A stretch of 64,000 bases of DNA, from assembly GCA_944325085.1 (NCBI GenBank), contig CALUYT010000028.1, forward strand, positions 1 to 64,000, given 5' to 3'. The notes beneath the pieces were generated by a model that was not told where the DNA came from, ran no database searches, and saw only the letters and a program-made list of their open reading frames with translations. Made by a program: the position numbers and the translations under genes. Positions 54,152 to 62,480 of this stretch are shown piece by piece (position 1 is the first letter of the stretch; the number at the start of each line of letters is the position of its first letter). This stretch comes from Candidatus Gastranaerophilales bacterium (lineage in GTDB: Bacteria; Cyanobacteriota; Vampirovibrionia; Gastranaerophilales; Gastranaerophilaceae).

Positions 54152-55366
54152 TTAAGTTTCACTAAACCAAGTCATTGGATTATACCAAACGGAATCTTGT
54201 TTTTTAGGTGGCTCTTTTTGTTGAGCAATATTTTGATTAGCTCCTGCAAAACTTTTTTGAAGTTTCTTACTTTTTATTTTTTGCTGTACTACTGCTAATT
54301 TTCTGTTTTGTTCAGAATTTTTATATTGAGTAACAAATTTTACAGAACCATCTTCCTGTTCTTTTAAAACAAGCTTATTACCTTTATCCTCAGGCAAAAC
54401 ATAAACAGTTGAACCAACTTTTATTCCATACTTCATTTCCATTTCTTTTAAGTTATCAACAGGGATATTTACACATCCCATACTTTGTCTATTATCAGCC
54501 AAATTACCATTACCATAGAATTGATCTCTAACTTTTGGGTTAGCAGTCCCATGCATAGCCTGAAAACCTCCGGCTAATTTCTTTTTACCACCACTACCTG
54601 GAGCATCCGGTCTCATTTCTACTTCAGGATCAAAAGTTCCGTTTAAATCACCAAAATAATACAATCCACCAAATGTTCCTGATTTACCTGTTAAAGGAAA
54701 TTCTCCAGGAACTGTTGTGTATACCCTTTTGGAAGGATCTTTTGCATAAGCAGTAGATAAATTATCTCCCTTATGTTGACCTAATAATACTTCATAAGAA
54801 TCTAATGCCCTGCCTTCTTTATTATATACAGTAGCTCGGCAAGTTTTCTTGTCTATAATTACATAATTACCTTTTGCATGTTTCTTATTATATTCAATAA
54901 TTCTTTGAGTATCAGTACCTAAACTGTTTATTTTGATTATTTCAGCCTTCTTTGCTGCTTCTTTGGATTGGATATACTTCTTTGGTAAAAATGAAGTAAC
55001 ATCTCTTTGTGGTCTTGTTGTATCCTGAATAGCAGTCATATCCTCAGGTTTTAAATGGACAGAAGAATCCGCAGCAACAACACTTCCCCTAGAACTTGCA
55101 GAAGCTTGGGATTTAGCAGAAGCTTGAGACTTTGCTGGGGCGTTATCATTTTCATCAATCACAAATTTACTACCAATCTTGGAGAAAAATTTGTTATTAA
55201 AATCATTAACAGATTCACAATTATTCAATTTTGCCAAACGCTGCATTTCTTTTGTAATTTCAGCATTACTTGCTTTTTTACCTTTTGCTTTTAAATTATT
55301 TGCAGCAACTGACCAAGCACAATCACCTTGTCTAACTGTTCGCATATTAGGATTAATATCTGTCAT
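54152..55366 (-). CDS. L,D-transpeptidase paralogue 2 with N-terminal LysM-like domain
   Basis: A 404-residue paralogue. The N-terminus RTVRQGDCAWSVAANNLKAK followed by NAEITKEMQRLAKLNN reads as a LysM domain, which binds peptidoglycan. A Ser/Ala-rich linker (SQASAKSQASASSRG) leads to the YkuD domain: NYVIIDKKTCRATVYNKEG, VPGEFPLTGKSGTFG, QAMHGTANPKVRDQ and NRQSMGCVNIPVDNL. The catalytic motif is S-M-G-C-V-N. No signal peptide is seen, which is puzzling for a wall enzyme. I choose the ATG at 55366 with GGAGAT upstream. It lies ahead of paralogue 1. Confidence 0.85.
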   Translation of the reverse strand: MTDINPNMRTVRQGDCAWSVAANNLKAKGKKASNAEITKEMQRLAKLNNCESVNDFNNKFFSKIGSKFVIDENDNAPAKSQASAKSQASASSRGSVVAADSSVHLKPEDMTAIQDTTRPQRDVTSFLPKKYIQSKEAAKKAEIIKINSLGTDTQRIIEYNKKHAKGNYVIIDKKTCRATVYNKEGRALDSYEVLLGQHKGDNLSTAYAKDPSKRVYTTVPGEFPLTGKSGTFGGLYYFGDLNGTFDPEVEMRPDAPGSGGKKKLAGGFQAMHGTANPKVRDQFYGNGNLADNRQSMGCVNIPVDNLKEMEMKYGIKVGSTVYVLPEDKGNKLVLKEQEDGSVKFVTQYKNSEQNRKLAVVQQKIKSKKLQKSFAGANQNIAQQKEPPKKQDSVWYNPMTWFSET

Positions 55367-55517
55367 TTTTATCTCCATTTTTGTAACTTCACATGTTATT
55401 AAAGTATATATCTTTTATATAATTGCTATATATTTATACATTGTTAACTTTTGTTACTTTGCATTTTTGTCAATTTATATCTTTGACGTGATACAATTAA
55501 GTAAAAAGGAGAAAATT

Positions 55518-55793
55518 ATGTCAGAAGAAATTATACAATATCACACACAAGGTACCTGCTGTCAGGTAATGCAAGTTAAAATTGAAGATAATAAAATTAT
55601 AGATGCCGAATTCTTTGGCGGATGCAATGGAAATTTAAAGGGAATAAAAAGCCTTATAAAAGGAATGAACATTGATGATGTTATTGAAAAATTACAGGGA
55701 ATTACCTGTGGTCCAAAACCAACAAGCTGCCCTGACCAACTTGCAAAATGCTTAATAGAATATAAAAACAAAGTTACATCAAACATAAAATAA
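55518..55793 (+). CDS. TSCPD-domain protein
   Basis: A 91-residue protein; the frame is open further upstream into the divergent gene, but the ATG at 55518 has AAAAGGAG eight bases before it. The sequence GTCCQVMQVKIEDNKIIDAE, GGCNGNLKGI and CGPKPTSCPDQLAKCL contains the T-S-C-P-D motif naming this domain, otherwise found in B12-dependent ribonucleotide reductases and in small stand-alone proteins. Six cysteines suggest metal binding. It is followed 10 bases later by a NifX-type protein, which points to shared metal or cluster chemistry. Confidence 0.85.
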   Translation: MSEEIIQYHTQGTCCQVMQVKIEDNKIIDAEFFGGCNGNLKGIKSLIKGMNIDDVIEKLQGITCGPKPTSCPDQLAKCLIEYKNKVTSNIK

Positions 55794-55803
55794 GGAGATA
55801 CAT

Positions 55804-56202
55804 ATGAAAGTTGCAGTAACATATAATAATAATGAAATTTTTCAACATTTTGGCCACAGTGAACAATTTAAAATATATGATATTGAAGATAATAAAATTA
55901 TCAATTCAGAAGTTGTTAATACTCAAGGAGCAGGACACGGTGCTATTGTACAATTTTTAGTTAATAATAACATCGATACTTTAATCTGCGGTGGTATTGG
56001 CGGAGGAGCACAAAATGCTTTAGCCGAAAACAATATAAAATTATTCGGTGGAGTTTCAGGTAATGCTGATGAAGCTGTAAATGCTCTTATTTCAGGGAAT
56101 CTTGAATTTAATCCTAATGTAAGATGCTCACATCATGACCATGAACACGGAAATGAACAGCATACATGTGGTTCACATGGTTGTGGCAAGTGTCATCATT
56201 AA
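55804..56202 (+). CDS. NifX/NifB-associated (dinitrogenase Fe-Mo cofactor) domain protein
   Basis: A 132-residue protein of the family that includes NifX and the C-terminus of NifB: MKVAVTYNNNEIFQHFGHSEQFKIYDIEDN, then DTLICGGIGGGAQNALAENNIKLFGG. The last 30 residues form a His/Cys-rich tail (CSHHDHEHGNEQHTCGSHGC) that should bind metal. No nitrogenase genes are in the window, and such stand-alone proteins occur in non-fixing anaerobes. Operon with the TSCPD gene and a terminator directly after. Confidence 0.9.
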   Translation: MKVAVTYNNNEIFQHFGHSEQFKIYDIEDNKIINSEVVNTQGAGHGAIVQFLVNNNIDTLICGGIGGGAQNALAENNIKLFGGVSGNADEAVNALISGNLEFNPNVRCSHHDHEHGNEQHTCGSHGCGKCHH

Positions 56203-56221
56203 AATTAACAAATTGATATGA

Positions 56222-56266
56222 AAAATAACTTCCTAATCAATAAAATCATAGGAAGTTATTTTTTTT
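56222..56266 (+). terminator. Rho-independent terminator of the TSCPD-NifX operon
   Basis: AAAATAACTTCCTA (56222-56235) pairs with TAGGAAGTTATTTT (56249-56262), followed by more T. Confidence 0.9.
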
Positions 56267-56324
56267 GTATAAATTAAGCAATTTTTTTTCACAAAAAAAC
56301 TTTATTTATATATAAGGGGATAAT

Positions 56325-57023
56325 ATGTCAATTTTAACTACAGGATTAAAATATTTAAAAGGTATTAGTAAAAACACCAATATTAGTTCGAATGTAACTA
56401 AAACTCTTAAAGAAACACCACCGAACAAAATGTTTTGCCAAGAGTATTGGAAAGAAGCACTTGATAGCAGAATAGTAAGAAATACAAACAAAACAAGTGT
56501 ACCAAACCACGGGTTATTAAACGGTATAAATCACCATTTTATACATTCACCACACCCTGAGCATCTTGATATGCCAGCGTGTAACTCTGATCTAACAGTC
56601 CGAGAATTAATCAGAGAAACTGACTGGGATTTTAAATCCCTTAAACCAACCACACAAAAAATGACAACATATAGATGCGTAGGCGAAAAACCGGAGTTTT
56701 TTGCCGAATACAAACAGTATCAAAAAGCTCGTAATGTTAAAAAAGGTGATATCATAACAATGAGAGAATATGCTTATGCAACATCTGACAAAAATTATGC
56801 AGAAGTATATTTGCCAAATAGACGTGGAATATACTATGAAATTGAAATTCCTGAAAATTCACGAGTATCCCGAACAGGAATTATTGGAACTAATGATGAA
56901 ATAGTTTTTCCAAGATCCTCTCAATTTGAATGTCTTGATACAAAAGAAGTAAAAGACGAAATAAATGATTATTTAATGGTCAAATTAAGATATATTCAGC
57001 CTAAAGAATATTGGCGCGCTTAA
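56325..57023 (+). CDS. ADP-ribosyltransferase-like protein
   Basis: A 232-residue protein with the R-S-E pattern of arginine-type ADP-ribosyltransferases. R117 is in TTYRCVGE, the S-T-S-like strand is REYAYATSDKNYAEVYL (S154), and the catalytic-type Glu is E192 in TNDEIVFPRSSQFECL, matching the family's E-V-L-L-P-R-G-S-x-F ending. KKGDIITM and YYEIEIPENSRV fit strands between these. The upstream Glu of a classical E-x-E motif is Asn here (N190), so target specificity may differ. The first 100 residues have no recognised domain and no signal peptide. AAGGGGAT precedes the ATG. It could be an effector, toxin or regulator; no immunity gene is adjacent. Confidence 0.72.
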   Translation: MSILTTGLKYLKGISKNTNISSNVTKTLKETPPNKMFCQEYWKEALDSRIVRNTNKTSVPNHGLLNGINHHFIHSPHPEHLDMPACNSDLTVRELIRETDWDFKSLKPTTQKMTTYRCVGEKPEFFAEYKQYQKARNVKKGDIITMREYAYATSDKNYAEVYLPNRRGIYYEIEIPENSRVSRTGIIGTNDEIVFPRSSQFECLDTKEVKDEINDYLMVKLRYIQPKEYWRA

Positions 57024-57024
57024 A

Positions 57025-58281
57025 TTATGCTAAATCCTTGTGGTGAAAACTTTTAATACCTTTAGCATAATCATCTACAATATGCCCTTGACCAATCAAT
57101 TTATATTTATAAATCGTTAGTCCTTCTAAACCAACAGGACCTCTTGCGTGAGTTTTATTTGTTGATATACCGACTTCAGCTCCAAAGCCATATCTGAAGC
57201 CATCAGCAAATCTCGTAGATGCATTCATATATACACCTGCAGAATCTACATTATTCATAAATTTTTCTGCATTTTCAACATTTTTTGTAATAATACAATC
57301 TGTATGTCCAGAACCATAAGTGTTTATATGATTTATAGCTTCATCTGTATTTTCAACAAATTTATATGCTAAAATTTTATCTCCATATTCAATATCCCAA
57401 GCTTCAGGATTTGAAATTAATTTAATTTCAGATAATTGTAATGAAGCTAATAATTCATCTGACTTTTTGAAATCTTTATGAATTAACAATGTTTCTACCG
57501 CATTACAAGCACTTGGATACTGTGTTTTTGCATCAGTCACAATTTTAGATGCCATCTCAATATCTGCGGATTCATCAACAAATATATGGCAAATACCATT
57601 AGCATGACCTAATACAGGGATTTTTGTATTTTCTTTAATATATTGCACCAATTTATTTCCCCCGCGCGGAATAATCAAATTGATATAATTATCACACTTT
57701 AACATTTGCGCAACATCTTCTCGAGAAAATACTTGTTGTACAACATTTTTAGGAAATCCATCAACTTTTTCCAATGCTAAATTAATAATTTCTAAAATTT
57801 CTTTATTTGTATTTTTAGATTCTTTACCACCTTTTAAAATTACAGCATTTGATGATTTTATTGCCAATGAAGAAATTTGAGAAATTACATCAGGTCTTGC
57901 TTCAAAAATTATTCCCAAAACCCCAATAGGACATGAAACTTTATTTAAAACTAACCCTTCATCAAGTTCTCTTACAAAAAGTTTTTTACCAATTGGATCT
58001 TCTAAATGCGCTATATCACGAACACCTTGAATCATATCACGCATTTTATTTTCATCTAATTTTAAACGATTAAATGTAGATTTTGTAATTTCACCATTTT
58101 TAACTAAATCTTCTGCTGCTAACAAATCTTGTTTATTTGCTGCAAATATTTTTTCTTTATTTTCTTCAAAAGCATCAGCTATTTTATTTAATGCAAGGTT
58201 TTTAACTTCAGTACTTAAATCTGCAATTTTTAAAGATGCTTCCTTTGCCTTTTGTGCAATTTCAATAAAATTATTTTCCAT
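57025..58281 (-). CDS. proA: Glutamate-5-semialdehyde dehydrogenase (gamma-glutamyl phosphate reductase)
   Basis: A 418-residue ProA that reduces gamma-glutamyl phosphate with NADPH for proline synthesis. Motifs: GVLGIIFEARPDVISQISSLAIKSSNAVILKGGKE, INLIIPRGGNKLVQYI, VLGHANGICHIFVDESADI, and the catalytic Cys in YPSACNAVETLLIH. It ends with ARGPVGLEGLTIYKY. It follows proB by 7 bases on the same strand. Confidence 0.97.
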   Translation of the reverse strand: MENNFIEIAQKAKEASLKIADLSTEVKNLALNKIADAFEENKEKIFAANKQDLLAAEDLVKNGEITKSTFNRLKLDENKMRDMIQGVRDIAHLEDPIGKKLFVRELDEGLVLNKVSCPIGVLGIIFEARPDVISQISSLAIKSSNAVILKGGKESKNTNKEILEIINLALEKVDGFPKNVVQQVFSREDVAQMLKCDNYINLIIPRGGNKLVQYIKENTKIPVLGHANGICHIFVDESADIEMASKIVTDAKTQYPSACNAVETLLIHKDFKKSDELLASLQLSEIKLISNPEAWDIEYGDKILAYKFVENTDEAINHINTYGSGHTDCIITKNVENAEKFMNNVDSAGVYMNASTRFADGFRYGFGAEVGISTNKTHARGPVGLEGLTIYKYKLIGQGHIVDDYAKGIKSFHHKDLA

Positions 58282-58288
58282 TTTTAAC

Positions 58289-59437
58289 CTATAAAATTGT
58301 TATATTATCTCTTGTAATAATTGCGTCGTAATTTTTAAAACCTAAAATATCAACAATATTATCAGAATGACTTCCTAAAAGTTTTTTGCAAGAATCAGAA
58401 TCATAATTAACAATCCCACGTGCAAATTCATTCTTATTTTCATCTAAAATTGATATTACATCACCTTTTTTAAAGGTATTCTTTACTCCAATCACACCGA
58501 TTGGTAATAGGCTTTTTTCTCCTGTTAAAAGAGCTTTTTTAGCACCGCCATTTACGATTATCTTTCCTATAATATTAGTAGCATAACCAATCCAACGCTT
58601 TTTATCAGGCATATTTTCATTTTGTGGTAAAAACATTGTACCTAAATCTTCACCATCAAAAATCTTTCTAATAACAAAAGGCTCTTTACCATTTGCAATT
58701 AATACCTTACCTCCAAATCTTGTAACAAGTCGGGCAGCTTTTAATTTTGTTTCCATTCCGCCTCTGCCACCTTCTGATGCTCCAGATGCCATTGCAAATA
58801 TTTCATCATTAACTTCCGGTACAGATTTTAACAATTTAGCATTTGGATTTGTTTTAGGATTATCATCATATAAACCGTTGATATCTGATAAAATTATTAA
58901 CAAATCTGCATCTAATTCACTTGCAACAAGTGCTGATAATTTATCATTATCAGAAAAACATACTTGCATATCTTCTTTAATATAACGTAAAGCAACATCT
59001 AAAGTAGATACTGTATCATTCTGATTAATTACAGGAATAACACCCATTTCTAACAACTTGTTCAAAGTTGTTCTCAAACTTAGATATCTTTCTCTTACAG
59101 AAAAATCATCTTCAGTTAATAAAATCTGAGCAGCTGTCAAGCCATAAGTTTCAAAACCACTTTCATATATCGACATCAATTTACCTTGTCCAATGGCAGC
59201 ACATGCCTGTTTAACCGCAGTTCCTTGAGTATCTGATAATCCCAGTTTCTTTTTCCCTAAGCTTACAGCTCCTGAGGTTATTACAATAACTTCTTTTCCT
59301 TTATTAACGAGTTTGGCTATATCTTCAATAAATGTATAAACTCTTGGTAATGATACAAAACCCTCGTCATTTCTTAATACATTTGTTCCTAATTTGATTA
59401 CAATTCTATTTGCATTTATAAATTCTTGTCTGTCCAT
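58289..59437 (-). CDS. proB: Glutamate 5-kinase
   Basis: A 382-residue ProB with amino-acid kinase domain (RIVIKLGTNVLRND, VITSGAVSLGKKKLGL, PVINQNDTVST, GGRGGMETKLKAARLVTRFG) and a C-terminal PUA domain (about residues 285-370). It phosphorylates L-glutamate, the first step of proline synthesis, and is the usual point of proline feedback. Operon proB-proA. TTTTAGT lies directly before the ATG and no clear Shine-Dalgarno is present. Confidence 0.97.
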   Translation of the reverse strand: MDRQEFINANRIVIKLGTNVLRNDEGFVSLPRVYTFIEDIAKLVNKGKEVIVITSGAVSLGKKKLGLSDTQGTAVKQACAAIGQGKLMSIYESGFETYGLTAAQILLTEDDFSVRERYLSLRTTLNKLLEMGVIPVINQNDTVSTLDVALRYIKEDMQVCFSDNDKLSALVASELDADLLIILSDINGLYDDNPKTNPNAKLLKSVPEVNDEIFAMASGASEGGRGGMETKLKAARLVTRFGGKVLIANGKEPFVIRKIFDGEDLGTMFLPQNENMPDKKRWIGYATNIIGKIIVNGGAKKALLTGEKSLLPIGVIGVKNTFKKGDVISILDENKNEFARGIVNYDSDSCKKLLGSHSDNIVDILGFKNYDAIITRDNITIL

Positions 59438-59516
59438 ACTAAAAATTTTAGCACAAGTACTTTATATATGCTACAAATTATTATTATGTTATATTTAAAT
59501 TGAAAAAGGGGTAATT

Positions 59517-60269
59517 ATGAAAATAGGAATAATTGGTTTAGGATTAATTGGTGGCTCTATATTCAAGGATTTATCAAAACTTGGTTATGATGTTATTGGA
59601 ATTTCACAATCTCAAACAGGAAATAATATTTACAAAGATTATAACGAATTAAAAAATTGTGAAATTATTTTTGTATGTTCCGCCATGAACAAAACTCTAT
59701 CAATACTTGATAAGCTTGAAACAATAATAAGTCCAAACACAATTGTTACAGATGTTTGTTCACTAAAAAGTTTTGTATGTAATAAAAAACGACCATACAA
59801 ATTTATACCATCACACCCAATGGCAGGAACTGAACATAAAGGATTTGAAAATTCATTAGAAGGTTTATTTAAAAATGCAAAATGGGTTATTACTCCTGTA
59901 TTTGGGAGTGATGAAAAACTTGTAAAAATAATTGAACAGCTTGGAGCAAAAGTTGTCAAAACAACTCCCCAAAAACATGATGAAGCCGTTGCATTAATTT
60001 CACATATGCCAATGCTAATAGCTCAAGCAATTTTTAAAACCGCACAAGAAAATGAATTAGCCCTTGAAATTGCATCATCAGGATTCCGAGATATGACACG
60101 TCTTGCAATGTCTAACCCTGAAATGGCAAATGATATGATAAATATGAATGCTGATAATATACAAATGAGTCTTTTAAAACTATATAAATCAATCGGCGAT
60201 TTAACTAATTCTAATTATCTTGAACAGATAAATGAGATTAAATTAAATCGCCAATCGATGTTTATATAA
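59517..60269 (+). CDS. tyrA: Prephenate/arogenate dehydrogenase
   Basis: A 250-residue NAD(P)-dependent dehydrogenase for tyrosine synthesis. The Rossmann motif IGIIGLGLIGGSIFKDL is at the start; ITDVCSLKSF-type (VTDVCSLKSF) and IPSHPMAGTEHKGFENS are the substrate-site hallmarks, followed by ALISHMPMLIAQAIF and ASSGFRDMTRLAMSNPEM. It lacks a C-terminal ACT domain, so tyrosine feedback of the usual type is not expected. AAAAGGGG precedes the ATG. Divergent from proBA. Confidence 0.93.
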   Translation: MKIGIIGLGLIGGSIFKDLSKLGYDVIGISQSQTGNNIYKDYNELKNCEIIFVCSAMNKTLSILDKLETIISPNTIVTDVCSLKSFVCNKKRPYKFIPSHPMAGTEHKGFENSLEGLFKNAKWVITPVFGSDEKLVKIIEQLGAKVVKTTPQKHDEAVALISHMPMLIAQAIFKTAQENELALEIASSGFRDMTRLAMSNPEMANDMINMNADNIQMSLLKLYKSIGDLTNSNYLEQINEIKLNRQSMFI

Positions 60270-60283
60270 GTTGTTTTATTTAA

Positions 60284-61177
60284 CTATGCCGCAACGTTAG
60301 AAGCTTTTTGCAAATTCTCTAATTTTGCCACTAACTTAGCTTTAGCAGCTTGAGCATGTTGTGCCCATTTTTCCATACCAGGTTTTGACCATTGTGCAAT
60401 AATTTCATCTTGTTTTGCAATTTGAGCTTGTAAATCTGCAATCTTTTTCGCATTATCAGCTACTGGATTTAATGGTACAGCTGTAGGAGTTGGAGCTTTA
60501 GGTTTTTGCTCTAAAATAACTCTACCTGATTTATTTTTAGTTCTTACAATACCTTGAGATTCCATTACATCTGCTAAAGAATTTGTTGCTGCTTTATTAT
60601 TCTTTTGCATATATGCAAGTTCTTCTGCTGTTGCTGGGGTTCTCATTGAATTGTGAAGTGCATCTAAGTCTTTTTGTGTAAATGCTTCCATTTCTTCATT
60701 AAGTTTGGTTTGTGCAATAATTTGTTTTTTATTATGTCTTATTTTTCTATTGTAATTTTTACCTTTTGGTTTAACTTTTGTATTTGGAGCTAAATCTGCA
60801 TTTTCAGCAATCACAACAGCTTTAGCTTTTGGTTTTACAACCTTTTTAGTTTTCTTAATTACATTTTTTACATCAGGTGCAACATCTGCTGCAGCTTTTG
60901 AACCTGCTTTACCACCACTAGTAAAGAAATTCCTTAATTCATTAATTAAACCTTTGCCCTTGCCTTTAGTAAAAAACCATATAGCACCAGCACCAACAAA
61001 AATTAATCCTGCGGTAACTAAATTCTTTTTACGTTTTTCTGCCTTTTCACGTTGCACAGGATCATAAAGTCCCGGCTTAAAATCTTCGGGTCCACGGTAT
61101 TCTCCATATTTATTACCAGTATATGTTACACTGTAAGGAGAATATGCGTACGCACTAACATTACTAATACCTGACAT
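60284..61177 (-). CDS. Unrecognised membrane-anchored protein with F/Y-x-G head
   Basis: A 297-residue protein. The head (residues 1-50) includes SAYAYSPYSVTYTGNKYGEY and a conserved-looking GLYDPVQREKAEKRKKN. One membrane segment follows at about 50-69 (LVTAGLIFVGAGAIWFFTKG). The rest is Lys/Ala-rich with several KPK-type basic stretches (VVKPKAKAVV, KVKPKGKNYNRKIRHNKKQ) and a C-terminal Gln/Ala coiled coil (DNAKKIADLQAQIAKQDEII). No enzymatic motif is seen. The basic middle could bind nucleic acid or wall polymers. Monocistronic with a leader inverted repeat. Confidence 0.6.
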   Translation of the reverse strand: MSGISNVSAYAYSPYSVTYTGNKYGEYRGPEDFKPGLYDPVQREKAEKRKKNLVTAGLIFVGAGAIWFFTKGKGKGLINELRNFFTSGGKAGSKAAADVAPDVKNVIKKTKKVVKPKAKAVVIAENADLAPNTKVKPKGKNYNRKIRHNKKQIIAQTKLNEEMEAFTQKDLDALHNSMRTPATAEELAYMQKNNKAATNSLADVMESQGIVRTKNKSGRVILEQKPKAPTPTAVPLNPVADNAKKIADLQAQIAKQDEIIAQWSKPGMEKWAQHAQAAKAKLVAKLENLQKASNVAA

Positions 61178-61186
61178 AAAAATTCC

Positions 61187-61253
61187 TTTCTAATCTTTCA
61201 ACCTTACAAAGTAATAAAAAAATTTTTCATACTAAAATTGATAAGATTAGAAA
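61187..61253 (-). promoter_or_regulatory. 11-base perfect inverted repeat flanking a leader
   Basis: TTTCTAATCTT (61187-61197) and AAGATTAGAAA (61243-61253) are perfect arms 45 bases apart. On the minus strand the 3' arm overlaps the AAAGGA ribosome binding site of the gene starting at 61177. Confidence 0.55.
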
Positions 61254-61302
61254 TTAAGGTTTAATATTTCTTAACAAACTCTCAGTTATAAAATTTGCAA
61301 AC

Positions 61303-62352
61303 CTACTCTAAAGAAGGAATTTCAATGTTCTTTTCCAAATGCAAAGTTTCAATAAGTGAATTTAGTTTTGTAAACACTTCTTTAAATTGTGGAATAGATA
61401 AACTTTGTTTACCATCACTTAATGCTTTTGTCGGATTGTGATGAACTTCAACCATAACACCATCAGCACCAACAACCAATCCTGCTTTTGCCATTGGTTC
61501 AATTAAATATCTTTGTCCTGTACCATGACTAGGATCTACAATAATTGGTAAATGAGAATACTTTTTAATAACAGGAATTGCTGAAATATCAAGTAAATTT
61601 CTTGTAAAAGCACTATCAAAACTTTTCAAACCTCGTTCACACAAAATAACTTTTTCATTACCGTTATACATGATATGCTCAGCCGCAAGTAAAAATTCTC
61701 TGATAGTACTTGCCGGTCCTCTTTTTAAAACAATAGGTTTATTACAATGACCTACAGCTTTTAATAACTTAAAATTCTGCATATTTCTTGCACCGATTTG
61801 AATAACATCAGCATAGTCACAAACCATATCCAATTCAGCAGAATCCATTAATTCAGTAACAACCAACAATCCTGTTTCTTCTTTTGCTCTGGCTAAATAT
61901 TTTAAGGCTTTTTCACCTAACCCATCAAAATCATAAGGTGAAGTTCTTGGTTTAAAAGCTCCGCCTCTCAAAAACTGACAACCCATTTCTTTAGCTGCCA
62001 AGGCAACTTGTAAAAGTCCGTCATAATCATCTTCAACAGAACAAGGTCCAACCATAAATACAGGTCTATTTGCTCCACCAATTTTTACACCATTTTCAAA
62101 TTCAATAACAGTATCTTCAGCTTGTCTATCTCTTGATGCTAATCTAAATGGTTCTCTTATAAATTTTATTTTTTTAACACCGTCCATAGCATCAATTCTG
62201 CCAGGCGACAATGTTGTTTTATCACCAAGAGCATCAATTACAGTATGTACATCACCTTCGTGAACAATAACTTTAAAACCATGTTCTTTTAGTAATTCTG
62301 TGACAGCTTGAATATTAGCAGCTGTCGCATCCCTTTCCATAATTATAATCAT
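61303..62352 (-). CDS. aroF: 3-deoxy-7-phosphoheptulonate (DAHP) synthase
   Basis: A 349-residue type I-beta DAHP synthase that condenses phosphoenolpyruvate and erythrose 4-phosphate. It has the N-terminal ferredoxin-like regulatory domain (residues 1-70, MIIIMERDATAANIQAVTEL), then the barrel with FMVGPCSVED, LRGGAFKPRTSPYDFDG, VIQIGARNMQNF, VLKRGPASTIREFLLAAEHI and IIVDPSHGTGQR. The regulatory domain suggests feedback by an aromatic amino acid. GAGGT precedes the ATG. Supplies AroC and TyrA elsewhere in the window. Confidence 0.96.
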   Translation of the reverse strand: MIIIMERDATAANIQAVTELLKEHGFKVIVHEGDVHTVIDALGDKTTLSPGRIDAMDGVKKIKFIREPFRLASRDRQAEDTVIEFENGVKIGGANRPVFMVGPCSVEDDYDGLLQVALAAKEMGCQFLRGGAFKPRTSPYDFDGLGEKALKYLARAKEETGLLVVTELMDSAELDMVCDYADVIQIGARNMQNFKLLKAVGHCNKPIVLKRGPASTIREFLLAAEHIMYNGNEKVILCERGLKSFDSAFTRNLLDISAIPVIKKYSHLPIIVDPSHGTGQRYLIEPMAKAGLVVGADGVMVEVHHNPTKALSDGKQSLSIPQFKEVFTKLNSLIETLHLEKNIEIPSLE

Positions 62353-62480
62353 AGTGTATCTTTACCTCGTTCCAGAATATTAAGTAAATTATATACAAAA
62401 TTTTACAATTAATCAATTTACATATACTAAATTACGTTTATAAAAATAAGGGGATAAAAGAAAGTAAAAGGGGTCTATTT

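Noticed and set aside
55467-55497. TTGTCA / TACAAT as a promoter for the TSCPD operon
   Set aside because: The 19-base spacer and weak -35 box are not convincing in such AT-rich sequence.
55179-55517. Long N-terminal extension of the TSCPD protein
   Set aside because: The extra 113 codons overlap the divergent L,D-transpeptidase gene and its leader; the ATG at 55518 has a clear AAAAGGAG and gives the normal domain length.
55804-56202. Evidence for nitrogen fixation
   Set aside because: A NifX-type domain alone is common in non-fixing anaerobes, and no nitrogenase structural or nifB gene is present here.
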